From Candidatus Gastranaerophilales bacterium (GTDB taxonomy: Bacteria; Cyanobacteriota; Vampirovibrionia; Gastranaerophilales; Gastranaerophilaceae): DNA of 64,000 nucleotides. The notes below the pieces were generated by a model. The model made no database searches. It was not told the origin of the DNA and saw nothing but the letters and a program-made list of their open reading frames with translations. Within the stretch, counting starts at the first letter, position 1; each line of letters opens with the position of its first letter. The stretch lies in contig CALVEG010000001.1 in the NCBI GenBank assembly GCA_944326525.1, positions 1 to 64,000 of the forward strand, in the 5' to 3' direction. The translations under genes were made by a program, and so were the position numbers. Shown here piece after piece: positions 47,321 through 55,876 of this stretch.

Positions 47321-48397
47321 ATGACAGTTACATTAGAAAAAACAAACATGGATGAATTTGAAAAATTATTAGAAGAATCATTTTCATCAAGCAACACAGT
47401 TGCAGACATTGTAGAAGGAACAGTAATTAAAAAAGAACAGGATGGATATCTTGTAAGTGTTAAAGGTGCAAAAACCGAAGCATTTCTACCACAAAAAGAA
47501 ATTCCGTCAGCAGAAGGTGTTGATTCAGTAGCCGTAGGTGACGTAAAAGAATTTTATATTTTAAAAGAAGAAAATGATGATGAAGGTATGCTTTTATCAT
47601 TGAAACGTTTAGCATTTGCTCAAGCTTGGGCTCAGTTAAACGATGCTAAAATCCAAGGCGATACAATTTTAGCAAAAGTTGTTTCAATCGTAAAAGGCGG
47701 AGTTCTTGTAGATGTTGCAGATTTAAAAGGTTTTATTCCTTCATCACAATTAAGAACAGGAACACCATTTGATGGTTTGATTGATACAAAAATCGAAGTT
47801 AAAGTATTGGAAGCAGATCCAAAGAAAAACAAACTAATCCTTTCACAAAGACAAGCTGTAGCAGAACAAAGAGATCAAGTTGTTGATAACATTCTATCAA
47901 CATTAGAAGAAGACCAAATTGTAAAAGGTGAAGTTGTAAGAATTGCTGATTTTGGAGCATTCGTGGACATCAACGGAATTGACGGACTTCTTCCGATTTC
48001 AGAAATTTCTTGGTCAAGAATCAAACATCCTTCAGATGTAATTTCTTTAGGTGAAACTATAGAAGTTAAGATTATCAAAATTGATAATGAATTAAAGAGA
48101 ATTTCGCTTTCATTAAAGAGAATGGGCGAAGATCCGTGGCAGCAAATTGAAGGTCAATTTGAAGAAGGTCAGGTAATTACAGGAACAGTTAATAAAGTAA
48201 CAGGTTTTGGTGCATTTATTAACATATTCCCAGGCGTAGAAGCATTGTTGCCGGTATCAGAAATGGCTGAAGAAAACGTAAATCCGTTCAACAGATACAA
48301 AGTTGGTGACAGTGTAGAAGTGTTGATTAAAAAATTCACTCCGCAAGAACACAGAATTGCTTTAAGTGTAAAAGATATCAACAAAGACGCTGAATAG
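47321..48397 (+). CDS. rpsA: 30S ribosomal protein S1
   Basis: This 358-residue protein has four S1/OB domains (about residues 28-95, 110-180, 197-268 and 285-353), each opening with a G-x-V pattern such as VEGTVIKKEQDGYLV, VKGEVVRIADFGAFV and ITGTVNKVTGFGAFI. It helps mRNA binding at initiation. The E. coli form has six domains, and Cyanobacteria and Firmicutes have shorter ones. AAAGGA precedes the ATG. Gene order ispH-rpsA is seen in several phyla. A terminator follows. Confidence 0.93.
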   Translation: MTVTLEKTNMDEFEKLLEESFSSSNTVADIVEGTVIKKEQDGYLVSVKGAKTEAFLPQKEIPSAEGVDSVAVGDVKEFYILKEENDDEGMLLSLKRLAFAQAWAQLNDAKIQGDTILAKVVSIVKGGVLVDVADLKGFIPSSQLRTGTPFDGLIDTKIEVKVLEADPKKNKLILSQRQAVAEQRDQVVDNILSTLEEDQIVKGEVVRIADFGAFVDINGIDGLLPISEISWSRIKHPSDVISLGETIEVKIIKIDNELKRISLSLKRMGEDPWQQIEGQFEEGQVITGTVNKVTGFGAFINIFPGVEALLPVSEMAEENVNPFNRYKVGDSVEVLIKKFTPQEHRIALSVKDINKDAE

Positions 48398-48417
48398 TTT
48401 ATTATAAAAAGTCAAAT

Positions 48418-48451
48418 AAAAAAATCGCTCTGAAAATCGGGGCGATTTTTT
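48418..48451 (+). terminator. Intrinsic terminator of rpsA
   Basis: AAAATCGC (48421-48428) pairs with GCGATTTT (48442-48449) and continues into T residues. Confidence 0.75.
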
Positions 48452-48511
48452 ATTTTGTGAGTGGTAAAACTGAAAATTGGGGCGATTTTTTAAATTTTTT
48501 GAATGATAAAA
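48430..48511 (+). repeat. Imperfect 40/42-bp tandem repeat after rpsA
   Basis: CTGAAAATCGGGGCGATTTT (48430-48449) recurs as CTGAAAATTGGGGCGATTTT (48470-48489), and both copies end in a GATAAAA- or GGTAAAA-like edge. The 3' half of the rpsA terminator has therefore been duplicated. Confidence 0.6.
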
Positions 48512-48512
48512 T

Positions 48513-48533
48513 GGTGCGTCAAAACGACGCACC
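48513..48533. repeat. Short palindrome between rpsA and the sigma factor gene
   Basis: GGTGCGTC pairs with GACGCACC around a 5-base loop. No T run follows. Confidence 0.5.
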
Positions 48534-48624
48534 CTACTTTGTTAAAAGCGACGCAAATTATTTACGTGATAAAGTTTCCTATTTTCACAAAAGCGCAAAC
48601 ACAGATATTTACCCAAAGGTAGGA

Positions 48625-48639
48625 GCACACTTCGTGTGC
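48625..48639. repeat. 15-bp palindrome GCACACTTCGTGTGC, copy 2
   Basis: Identical to 27155-27169. Its last base is part of the sigma factor stop codon, so on the minus strand it forms a hairpin right at the end of that gene. Confidence 0.6.
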
Positions 48640-49640
48640 TATTCGCCGAAGTAGTTTTTAAGTCCGACTGTGAGGTGTTTATTTTTGCAAAGTTTTTTAA
48701 GTTTTGCGATAGCTCTATTTTCGATTTGTCTGATACGTTCACGTGAAACCCCATATTGAGAACCGATTTCATCAAGAGTTTTTTTCGTACCGTTGTTATC
48801 CAGACCGTAACGAAGAATAAGAACATCTCGTTCTTTTGGGCTTAGTTGGTTAAGCATTTTTCTTATATCTTCAAATAAGTTTTCTTGAGAAACTCTTCCG
48901 TCAGGAGTAATCGTAGAATCATCCACAATAAAGTCAGCAATTTTAGAGCTATCTTCGGAACTGTTTGCAGGAGTTTCCATACTGATAGTGCTTTGAGCCG
49001 ATTTAATTATCGAGGTTAGTTTGTTTACGGAAATTCCAAGTCTATATGCAATTTCCTGTTTCGTTGGGGTGTGGCCGAGTTCTGTTGTCAGGTCAATTGT
49101 CGCACGACGAATTTTACCAAGGGATTCAATCATGTGTATCGGAAGCCTTATGATACGTGCTTTATCGGCAATAGCGCGAGTGATTGACTGCTGGATCCAC
49201 CATGTTGCATAAGTTGAGAATTTGTAGCCTTTTGTATAGTCAAATCTTCCTGCGGCTTTCATTAAGCCCAAATTCCCCTCCTGAATTAAATCAAGAAATG
49301 AAAGTCCTCGTCCTATATATTTTTTTGCAATGCTAACAACAAGTCTTAAGTTTGCGTTTACAAGCAGATTTTTTGAAAATTCATCTTGAGATTCGTAAAT
49401 TTTCTTTGCTAAATCAAGTTCTTGCTCTGATGAAAGCAATGGAATTTTACCGATTTGCTGCAAGTATATTTTTACACTGTCATCAGAATTTACAGACGCT
49501 AAACTTTCTTGAACTTTTGGATCTTCTACAGAATGAATAAGCTCGTCTTCTTCATCCATAGGTTCAAGTTCGTGAAAATCAACATCTTCATCCGAAATAT
49601 CTTCTGATATAAGTCCAAGTTTTTCGATTTCTTTTTTCAT
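48639..49640 (-). CDS. RNA polymerase sigma-70 family factor (primary or group 2)
   Basis: This 333-residue factor has regions 1.2 to 4.2 of the sigma-70 family. Region 1.2 is [17 protein letters not shown]; region 2 is [61 protein letters not shown]; region 4.2 is [29 protein letters not shown]. It lacks the long region 1.1 insert of E. coli RpoD, so it is either the main sigma or a close group 2 relative, as Cyanobacteria have. The -10 and -35 boxes throughout the window fit such a factor. GGAGAG upstream of the ATG is far (13 bp). Confidence 0.93.
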   Translation of the reverse strand: MKKEIEKLGLISEDISDEDVDFHELEPMDEEDELIHSVEDPKVQESLASVNSDDSVKIYLQQIGKIPLLSSEQELDLAKKIYESQDEFSKNLLVNANLRLVVSIAKKYIGRGLSFLDLIQEGNLGLMKAAGRFDYTKGYKFSTYATWWIQQSITRAIADKARIIRLPIHMIESLGKIRRATIDLTTELGHTPTKQEIAYRLGISVNKLTSIIKSAQSTISMETPANSSEDSSKIADFIVDDSTITPDGRVSQENLFEDIRKMLNQLSPKERDVLILRYGLDNNGTKKTLDEIGSQYGVSRERIRQIENRAIAKLKKLCKNKHLTVGLKNYFGE

Positions 49641-49721
49641 TTATTATAAAACTCTCCATCTCTCAAAATTATTATAATATGATTTTGTATATAAAACTAT
49701 TTTTTAACTTTGCTTAAAATT

Positions 49722-50456
49722 TTATTTTTTAATCCGTTGTCTTAAGCTTTCAAAAATAATAACACTTGCTGCATTAGAAACGTTAAGTGAATTAAAATTA
49801 TTCATCATTGGAATTTTAACTTTAAAGTCGGACATTTTAAGAAGTGATTTTGACACTCCTGCGTGTTCAGCCCCCATGATGAGAGCAAAGTTCATATCGT
49901 TATATTTGATATCATAATAATTATCGTTTGCTGAAGCATCTGTCGCAATTATCCACCAGTCGGAATCTTTCAACTTTTGGACTGCGTTTGTAAGGCTATT
50001 GACTTTTATTATAGGAATGTGATTAATAGCGCCGGCGCTGGTCTTTTCCACGACGGAATTTACTTGGACGTTACGTCTGGACGGAATTATAATTCCGCTA
50101 ACTCCTGCGCAAACACAAGAACGAATTATTGCGCCAAAATTGTGCGGATCTTCAACTCCATCAAGAATAACAAGCGATGAATTTTGGTGATTTTGTTCCA
50201 AAAATTCATCAAGATCTGCGTATTTTAAAGGTGAAATCTGTGCAATGACTCCTTGGTGATTGAATTCAGCGTAGGGCTGGAATTTTTCTTTTGCTACAAA
50301 TTGAAAAACAATTCCTCTTTCTTTGGCAAGAGTTTTAATTTTTTCGATTTTTGCATCAGTGTGAATGCTTTTAGAAATCAGAATTTTGTTGATTTCTCGT
50401 TCTCCGTTAATTAAAGCTTCAGTTATAGCGTTTTTACCAAAAATTATGTCATCCAT
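49722..50456 (-). CDS. rlmB: TrmH/SpoU-family 23S rRNA 2'-O-methyltransferase
   Basis: This 244-residue protein is a SpoU-type methyltransferase with a knotted SAM-binding site. The N-terminal substrate domain opens FGKNAITEALINGEREINKI. The catalytic domain has LVILDGVEDPHNFGAIIRS (motif 1), LIMGAEHAGVSK (motif 2) and IPMMNNFNSLNVSNAASVIIFE (motif 3). It best fits RlmB, which modifies G2251 of 23S rRNA. It is 13 bp downstream of nadA and probably cotranscribed. Confidence 0.9.
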   Translation of the reverse strand: MDDIIFGKNAITEALINGEREINKILISKSIHTDAKIEKIKTLAKERGIVFQFVAKEKFQPYAEFNHQGVIAQISPLKYADLDEFLEQNHQNSSLVILDGVEDPHNFGAIIRSCVCAGVSGIIIPSRRNVQVNSVVEKTSAGAINHIPIIKVNSLTNAVQKLKDSDWWIIATDASANDNYYDIKYNDMNFALIMGAEHAGVSKSLLKMSDFKVKIPMMNNFNSLNVSNAASVIIFESLRQRIKK

Positions 50457-50469
50457 TTTAAAATTAATC

Positions 50470-51378
50470 CTATTTTGAAACTTCGAGCATTCTTTCGATG
50501 CATTTGAGTGCTTTTTGTGCGATTTCTTTATCTACCGTAATTTCCGGAGCTTCATTTTGCAGTGCATTATAGATGTCTTTAACAGTATTTAATTTCATGC
50601 TCTGACAAATTGATGGGGTGTTGTTTATATCATAGAATTTTTTGTTTGGGTAATCTCGTTTTAATCTGTCAAGAACACCTTTTTCTGTTGCGACTATAAA
50701 CTCTTTTTCGTTGCTGTTTTTGACGTAATTCATAATCCCTGTTGTGCTGCCGACGTAATCTGCAAGATTTAAAAAGTCTTCTACGCATTCCGGATGTGCT
50801 AGTACAAGAGCATTCGGATATTGAGATTTTGTTTCTTTTATTCCTGTTGGATTTAGTTTGTTATGAATAGGGCAACATCCGTTGTAGGTTATAACTTCTA
50901 CATTACCAAGCTGTTTTTCAACCCATCTGCCTAGATTTTTGTCCGGTAAAAACAAAACTTTAGGTGATTTAAGACTTTCAACAATTTTGATTGCATTTGA
51001 ACTTGTGCAGCAAATGTCACATTCAGCTTTTACTTCAGCAGTAGAATTTATGTAACATACTGTCGGAACATTTGGAAATTTGTTTTTAAATTCTCTTAAT
51101 TGTTGTAAATTTATCATATCAGCCATGTCGCATCCGGCTTTAAGGTTAGGCAGAATAACTTTTTTTGATGGATTTAAAATTTTAGCAGTTTGAGCCATAA
51201 AGTAAACTCCTGCAAAAATAATTATATCAGCATCAGTTTTTGCAGCCATTTGACTTAAATAAAGAGAGTCCCCAATATAATCTGCGACTTCATCAATTTC
51301 TATATTTTGATAGCAGTGTGCCAGTATTACTGCATTTTTCTCTCTCTTAAGCCTCTGTATTTCAGTTATATAGTTCAT
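50470..51378 (-). CDS. nadA: Quinolinate synthase
   Basis: This 302-residue 4Fe-4S enzyme condenses iminoaspartate with dihydroxyacetone phosphate in NAD synthesis. Family motifs include LAHCYQNIEIDEVADYIGDS, ILPNLKAGCDMADM (a cluster Cys), YINSTAEVKAECDICCTSSNA (a second) and THKLNP-like HNKLNPTGI. The remaining cluster cysteine is near CPSICQ or AHPEC. The length is the short NadA type. nadB and nadC are not adjacent. GGAGG lies about 12 bp before the ATG. It is divergent from the pilMN gene. Confidence 0.94.
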   Translation of the reverse strand: MNYITEIQRLKREKNAVILAHCYQNIEIDEVADYIGDSLYLSQMAAKTDADIIIFAGVYFMAQTAKILNPSKKVILPNLKAGCDMADMINLQQLREFKNKFPNVPTVCYINSTAEVKAECDICCTSSNAIKIVESLKSPKVLFLPDKNLGRWVEKQLGNVEVITYNGCCPIHNKLNPTGIKETKSQYPNALVLAHPECVEDFLNLADYVGSTTGIMNYVKNSNEKEFIVATEKGVLDRLKRDYPNKKFYDINNTPSICQSMKLNTVKDIYNALQNEAPEITVDKEIAQKALKCIERMLEVSK

Positions 51379-51419
51379 TTGGCAGATTATCCTCCGTATA
51401 GTGTAAATTTATGTTAAAT

Positions 51420-51449
51420 TTGCAACCTCTATAAAATATATTGTATAAT
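51420..51449 (+). promoter_or_regulatory. Sigma-70 promoter of pilMN-pilO
   Basis: TTGCAA (51420-51425) and TATAAT (51444-51449) are separated by 18 bp. The ATG is 39 bp downstream, behind AGGAAG. Confidence 0.65.
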
Positions 51450-51488
51450 AAAAATAAGAATTAAGTACATAGGAAGAAAATAACTAAA

Positions 51489-53219
51489 ATGGGTTCAAAT
51501 TTTATTAATGATTTTGTAGATAAATTAACAGCTGGAAATCGCCCGGATGTTTATCTTTCAGTCACTCCTGGGGTTGGGCTAGAAATGCTTCAAATTGATG
51601 ATTCCAGCCATACGATTAAGAATTATGCTGTAAGGCCCCTGGCTTATAATGAATCTCTTAGAGAAATTGCAAATATGGAAGATTTCAAAAAAGCTGTTGG
51701 CGAAATGTTTGAGGAGCTTAAACTTAATCCAAAGTGTAACATTACATTGAATCTTCCAACAGTTTTGTTTGGTTCAATAGAAATGTCTTTGATGCTTGGA
51801 GATGAAGCGATTACAGGTGCAATAACATCAGAGGTTGAACAGTCTTATGTGTTTAAAAGACATGATCCGATTGTTCAATGGTGGGATTCAAATGTTGGCA
51901 GCGGAGAAAATCGTAAATTGTTTTATTCTGCAGTTCAACAATTGGTTATTGAAGGTATATCAGCTGCATTGACTGAATTGGGTGCTAATTTGGTAGGCGT
52001 TGAAATGGCAATTCTTTCAACTCTTAGAGCACTTGATTATACTGGGCTTGCAGCCTCCGAAATGCAGGATGGTGTTACTTGGAATTTGTTAACTGTAAAC
52101 TCAAACGGATATACTTTAGCATCATTGTCCGGGAAAAATATTGTTGATTATTATGAAGAACCAATAGCTATTAAATCTTATGAAGGCGATGAAATTTATA
52201 ATGTAATAAGTTCATCAGCACAGATTACATTAATGAGCTATCCTACAAATTATTTGTTAGTTCTTTCAGATACAGATGCAGTAAGTGCTGAGGTGCTTGC
52301 CAAGGCTCTTAATGTCGATGGTACTATAGAGTATATTGAAAATAATAAATTTAAACGCAAGGAATTTTTACCTGTAAGTTTGGATGTATTACCGGATAAT
52401 ATCCTGAAAATTTCTCTTCAGGCTATAGGTGTTGCAGTTTCAAAAACTTTTAATTATCCGATAAGTTGTAATTTTCTCGCAGCTTCCGGTGGTGAAATTG
52501 CTACAGCAGAAGAAATTATAAGAATTCCAATAGGTGAAAACGAATATACAACAACACCAACTATGGCAAGAGTTATGTCAATAGCGATTGCGATTTTATT
52601 ATTGGTGCCTGTTGGTATTGCGATGTTGCTTTTACCTAAAATACAAGCAGATAAGCAATCTGAGCTGGATGAATTAAATGCGAGTATTCAGCAAGTAGAA
52701 AAAGAAATTAAAACTTTGAAAGATGCTCAGCAAATGGCTGGTAAATTTAGTGTAAAAAATGAAATAATTAAAACACTTCAAGATAATAGAATAAAATTGA
52801 TGGCATATTCAGCAATAGGTGAATCAGTTCCATCTCAATTATGGCTTTCGTATTTCTCAACAGAAGGAAATGGTAAGATTCTAATTAAAGGTGGAGCAAG
52901 TTCTGTCGAGGATGTGTACACTTTTTATAGAAACTTAAAAGAGTATCTTGTTTCAAGTGATTTAAAACTTCAAAAACTAGAGATGATATCGGATAATGTT
53001 GATGAATTTATGTCAAATCTTCCGGTAACTTATGATTTTGAAATTTCAAATATTTCAGCAGCTCCAGCGTCGGTGGCAACTGAAGAAGATGATAAAAAAG
53101 CCGGTAATGCTAAAAAGAACAAAGGTAAGGCTAAAAATAATAAATCCGGTAAAACAACCGGAAAAGCTGCAAATATGCCACCTGATAAAAAATTAATAAG
53201 CGATACGCCAATAAACTAA
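51489..53219 (+). CDS. PilM-PilN fusion of the type IV pilus/pseudopilus platform
   Basis: This 576-residue protein joins two usually separate parts of the inner-membrane assembly platform. Residues 1 to about 350 resemble the actin-like cytosolic PilM (or GspL), with the pattern VYLSVTPGVGLEMLQ, IEGISAALTELGANLVGVEMAIL and LAASGG near the end. Residues 361-383 are a membrane helix (VMSIAIAILLLVPVGIAMLLLP), followed by a coiled coil (DELNASIQQVEKEIKTLKDA) and a PilN-like ferredoxin fold. A lysine-rich tail (about 535-576) ends the protein. The fold assignment is inferred from layout. pilO follows, 26 bp away. It may serve the giant pilin-like protein. Confidence 0.75.
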   Translation: MGSNFINDFVDKLTAGNRPDVYLSVTPGVGLEMLQIDDSSHTIKNYAVRPLAYNESLREIANMEDFKKAVGEMFEELKLNPKCNITLNLPTVLFGSIEMSLMLGDEAITGAITSEVEQSYVFKRHDPIVQWWDSNVGSGENRKLFYSAVQQLVIEGISAALTELGANLVGVEMAILSTLRALDYTGLAASEMQDGVTWNLLTVNSNGYTLASLSGKNIVDYYEEPIAIKSYEGDEIYNVISSSAQITLMSYPTNYLLVLSDTDAVSAEVLAKALNVDGTIEYIENNKFKRKEFLPVSLDVLPDNILKISLQAIGVAVSKTFNYPISCNFLAASGGEIATAEEIIRIPIGENEYTTTPTMARVMSIAIAILLLVPVGIAMLLLPKIQADKQSELDELNASIQQVEKEIKTLKDAQQMAGKFSVKNEIIKTLQDNRIKLMAYSAIGESVPSQLWLSYFSTEGNGKILIKGGASSVEDVYTFYRNLKEYLVSSDLKLQKLEMISDNVDEFMSNLPVTYDFEISNISAAPASVATEEDDKKAGNAKKNKGKAKNNKSGKTTGKAANMPPDKKLISDTPIN

Positions 53220-53245
53220 TTAAATACGGAGATTTTTTATAAATT

Positions 53246-53833
53246 ATGCCAGAGGAAATTAAAGAGATTTTAACTAAATTAAAAGATGCAGTGGCAATAT
53301 TGGTTTTATCCATATTGGTTGTTGTGTTTTTTGTAACAAATAAGATTGTTCCAACAGTTCAAAATATTATGGAGATGAATGATCAATATGCTGCGCAAAC
53401 TCTTGTTTTAGCTGACAAGCAAAGAGAGTTAGATCAATTAAAAGCAGAAGCTAAAAAGCAGGAGGATATGTCAGGTATTGAAAAGACATTTTTCCAATCT
53501 GATGAAGTTGGTCTAGATGCAGAAGGGCTTATTGCTGGTGAATTCGAGGAAATTCTTAAAATCATAAGAGCTAATACTATTAAGATGTTGGCAATAAATT
53601 ATACTTATGATCCAAAAGATGATAAGTTTGTTCAAGGTGTTCCAGGCAAGTACAGTGTTGCTCTTCTGGATATGGAATTAATATCTAACTACAAAAATTT
53701 TGAAACGTTCTTAAAGGCCTTATATCAGCATGAACATTTTCTTGATATTTGCAAGGTTGAAGTTGAGCCTTATGAAAAGAACAAATCTATTTTGATGATT
53801 AAGTTTGCGCTGAAACTTTATGCAAAGAATTAA
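53246..53833 (+). CDS. PilO-like inner-membrane platform protein
   Basis: This 195-residue protein has a membrane helix at about residues 17-35 (VAILVLSILVVVFFVTNK), then a coiled coil (LADKQRELDQLKAEAKKQ) and a periplasmic ferredoxin-like domain (YSVALLDMELISNYKNFETFLKALYQHEHFLDICKVEVEPY). This layout is that of PilO, the partner of PilN. Its position directly after the PilM-PilN gene supports the assignment. Its stop codon is directly adjacent to the stop of the convergent radical SAM gene. No PilP or PilQ gene is in the window. Confidence 0.75.
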   Translation: MPEEIKEILTKLKDAVAILVLSILVVVFFVTNKIVPTVQNIMEMNDQYAAQTLVLADKQRELDQLKAEAKKQEDMSGIEKTFFQSDEVGLDAEGLIAGEFEEILKIIRANTIKMLAINYTYDPKDDKFVQGVPGKYSVALLDMELISNYKNFETFLKALYQHEHFLDICKVEVEPYEKNKSILMIKFALKLYAKN

Positions 53834-54685
53834 TTAAGTAAAGTTGTCGAAATTAATTGAAAACATTTGTGTTTTGTTTTTGATGCATGTTGCACAAAAG
53901 TCAGTTTCAAGAATACTTTTGTCAGAGTAGTCATTAAAATCGCTTCCGGATCTTCCTCGGTGATCATTTGCAAGAAAGGGGCAAGAATATACACCTTTTG
54001 CGGTAAGTATTCTGCCATATTCGCAATCCAGGTTTTGCCATTTATCTGACAAGTACTTCGGATCTGTATTTTTTGAGTATGGGGTATTTATTTTGAAATT
54101 ATTTTCAGTTGCAGCAAATCCAATTTTTTCACATACATGTTTAAAACCATCAAGAAGTTTGTTTTTGCCTTCTTGATAAAAGTCAGTTACACATAAAATA
54201 GGATTAAATTCGTAATTGACAAGACTTTTTATTGCAAGAAGAGTTTGTCTGTAAGTTCCACGTCCTCTAATGTCATCATTTTTAATTTCATTATAGTGAT
54301 CCAAACTTAGTTGAAAAATGATTTCAAAATCACTTTCATCTTCGACACGTTTTAAAAATCTGGCTTTTTTTTCGTTTATAAAACTACCGTTAGTACATAT
54401 ACATACGTTAGTGCGTTTTAAACAGAGCCTTAGTATACTGTTAAAGTCGGGGTGTGTCATAGGTTCGGCACCGGTCAGATAAATGCATTGAATATTTTCT
54501 GTTTTAGTGTCAGAAAGAGCTTTTTTTATTAAATTTTCGTCAATAAAATCTTTTACGTTTTTCGAAATCGGGAATTCAATATAACAGTTTTTGCATCTTT
54601 GGTTGCAGTTTTTAGAGGTAAGTTCAATAAAAAGATTGTTTAAGGCTTTAAGGTGGCTGATTTGTGATTGGTAAATATTATTCAT
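53834..54685 (-). CDS. Radical SAM protein with SPASM-like C-terminal cysteines
   Basis: This 283-residue protein has the radical SAM cluster motif C27-x3-C31-x2-C34 (KNCNQRCKNCY) and the barrel pattern YLTGAEPMTHPDF and CTNGSFINEKK. Four more cysteines occur at the C terminus (DCEYGRILTAKGVYSCPF and ETDFCATCIKN), like a reduced SPASM domain that holds auxiliary Fe-S clusters. SPASM proteins modify peptides or enzymes. No precursor peptide is obvious nearby, so the substrate is unknown. Its stop is adjacent to the PilO stop, and the surrounding genes are unrelated. Confidence 0.78.
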   Translation of the reverse strand: MNNIYQSQISHLKALNNLFIELTSKNCNQRCKNCYIEFPISKNVKDFIDENLIKKALSDTKTENIQCIYLTGAEPMTHPDFNSILRLCLKRTNVCICTNGSFINEKKARFLKRVEDESDFEIIFQLSLDHYNEIKNDDIRGRGTYRQTLLAIKSLVNYEFNPILCVTDFYQEGKNKLLDGFKHVCEKIGFAATENNFKINTPYSKNTDPKYLSDKWQNLDCEYGRILTAKGVYSCPFLANDHRGRSGSDFNDYSDKSILETDFCATCIKNKTQMFSINFDNFT

Positions 54686-54773
54686 AGTTTATTTCTCCAT
54701 TTAAAATCTTCGATTTATAAATATTTTAGATTTTAAAGGTTAAATAAAATCCGACAGGCGGGTATTTAATGTG

Positions 54774-55088
54774 CTATTTTTTAAAATCTTGAGGATTTTT
54801 ATCATCCAGCCATTTTTGCATTATATAGTGTTCGTAACTTAGGGCAAAATTATAAAGGGCATTTACAAGAGTTCTTCCGCTTTCGGATTTTGCTGTAATA
54901 AAAAACTCTCCATATTTGTTTTCCGCAAGAAGGATTTCTGTCTGAACAATTTTATCAACATGGCCTTTAGGGTTTTTCTTTATAACAAGCCGAATCCAGT
55001 CACACAAAATTTTAAGAGCGGTGGATTTACCAGAAATCAGATCATTTTTTCGGTTTTGAATGTAAGAAGCAAATTCTTGTAAGATCAT
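54774..55088 (-). CDS. Uncharacterised 104-residue protein next to comFC
   Basis: I do not recognise this small, helical, basic protein (MILQEFASYIQNRKNDL... DDKNPQDFKK). It has no membrane segment or signal peptide. It starts immediately after the comFC stop, so the two are cotranscribed and perhaps functionally linked. Residues 30-70 (DWIRLVIKKNPKGHVDKIVQTEILLAENK) are the most structured part. A DNA-uptake role is only a guess. Confidence 0.55.
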   Translation of the reverse strand: MILQEFASYIQNRKNDLISGKSTALKILCDWIRLVIKKNPKGHVDKIVQTEILLAENKYGEFFITAKSESGRTLVNALYNFALSYEHYIMQKWLDDKNPQDFKK

Positions 55089-55736
55089 TTATTCCTCAAA
55101 TGGGGTTGTTGCGGCAAAACATGTTATATCAAAAATATTGTGTTTTGCAAACTCTTTTATCATTTCTTCAAAAGTAGAGCCTGTGGTGCAAATGTCATCA
55201 AGTATCAGAATTTTCATTGGCAAAAGGTTACTTTCATCAACTTCAAAAGCGTTTTTAAGATTATTTTCGCGTTCGTGTTTCTTCAGATTGTATTGCGGTT
55301 TTGTGTTTTTAATTCTTTTTATCAAATCAATGTTAAGAGTGCATCCTGAAAGATTACAAAATTCTTCAGCTACAAGATTCATGTGATTATATTTGCGTTT
55401 TTTTTCTCTTGTTTTGTAAATAGGAACAGGAACTACTTGAAAGTTTGATTTGCCGTCAATTAGAAGCCAATATTCATACATAAATTTTGCCAAATATTTG
55501 GCAAGTTCTCTTTGGTTATGATATTTAAGTCCTCGAATAAGTTTTTGCAGATTTTTGTCATAAACACCGGCACAGTAAATGTTTTTGCTTTGTACAATTC
55601 TGTTTACTTCAGGGCGTAGATGCTCAAGCGATTCATAACATTTTGAACACATTCTGACACACTCATCAGAGTGTTTGCAAAAATAACATTTCTTCTTGTA
55701 AATCCAGTCTAAAAGTCCTATAAAAAAATCTTTCAT
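55089..55736 (-). CDS. comFC: ComF family phosphoribosyltransferase-like protein
   Basis: This 215-residue protein is the ComFC type required for natural transformation in several bacteria. An N-terminal zinc ribbon (CYFCKHSDECVRMCSKCYE) precedes the phosphoribosyltransferase-like fold, with VPVPIYKTREKKRKYNHMNLVAEE and the PRPP motif ILILDDICTTGSTFEE. I use the ATG at 55736. TATAAT ends 7 bp before it and no ribosome site is present, so the transcript is probably leaderless. The PilMNO proteins in the window fit with a pilus-driven uptake machine, but comEA and comEC are not seen here. Confidence 0.9.
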   Translation of the reverse strand: MKDFFIGLLDWIYKKKCYFCKHSDECVRMCSKCYESLEHLRPEVNRIVQSKNIYCAGVYDKNLQKLIRGLKYHNQRELAKYLAKFMYEYWLLIDGKSNFQVVPVPIYKTREKKRKYNHMNLVAEEFCNLSGCTLNIDLIKRIKNTKPQYNLKKHERENNLKNAFEVDESNLLPMKILILDDICTTGSTFEEMIKEFAKHNIFDITCFAATTPFEE

Positions 55737-55828
55737 AATCAAAATTATATAATAAAAGCTTTAATAAAACATAAACTTTTCAATTTGTAGGAAATGTAAT
55801 TAAATATAACAAAAATTACTATTATAAA

Positions 55829-55857
55829 TTGACAATTGAAGCGTTTAAGACGACAAT
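55829..55857 (+). promoter_or_regulatory. Putative promoter of the gcv operon
   Basis: A perfect TTGACA (55829-55834) and GACAAT (55852-55857) with a 17-bp spacer, 19 bp upstream of the gcvT ATG. No glycine riboswitch is visible in the leader. Confidence 0.5.
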
Positions 55858-55876
55858 AATTTCAAAAGGGGGAATT

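Noticed and set aside
55743-55876. Glycine riboswitch ahead of gcvT
   Set aside because: No tandem aptamer or conserved glycine riboswitch blocks are visible; the leader is only about 45-135 bases and unstructured.
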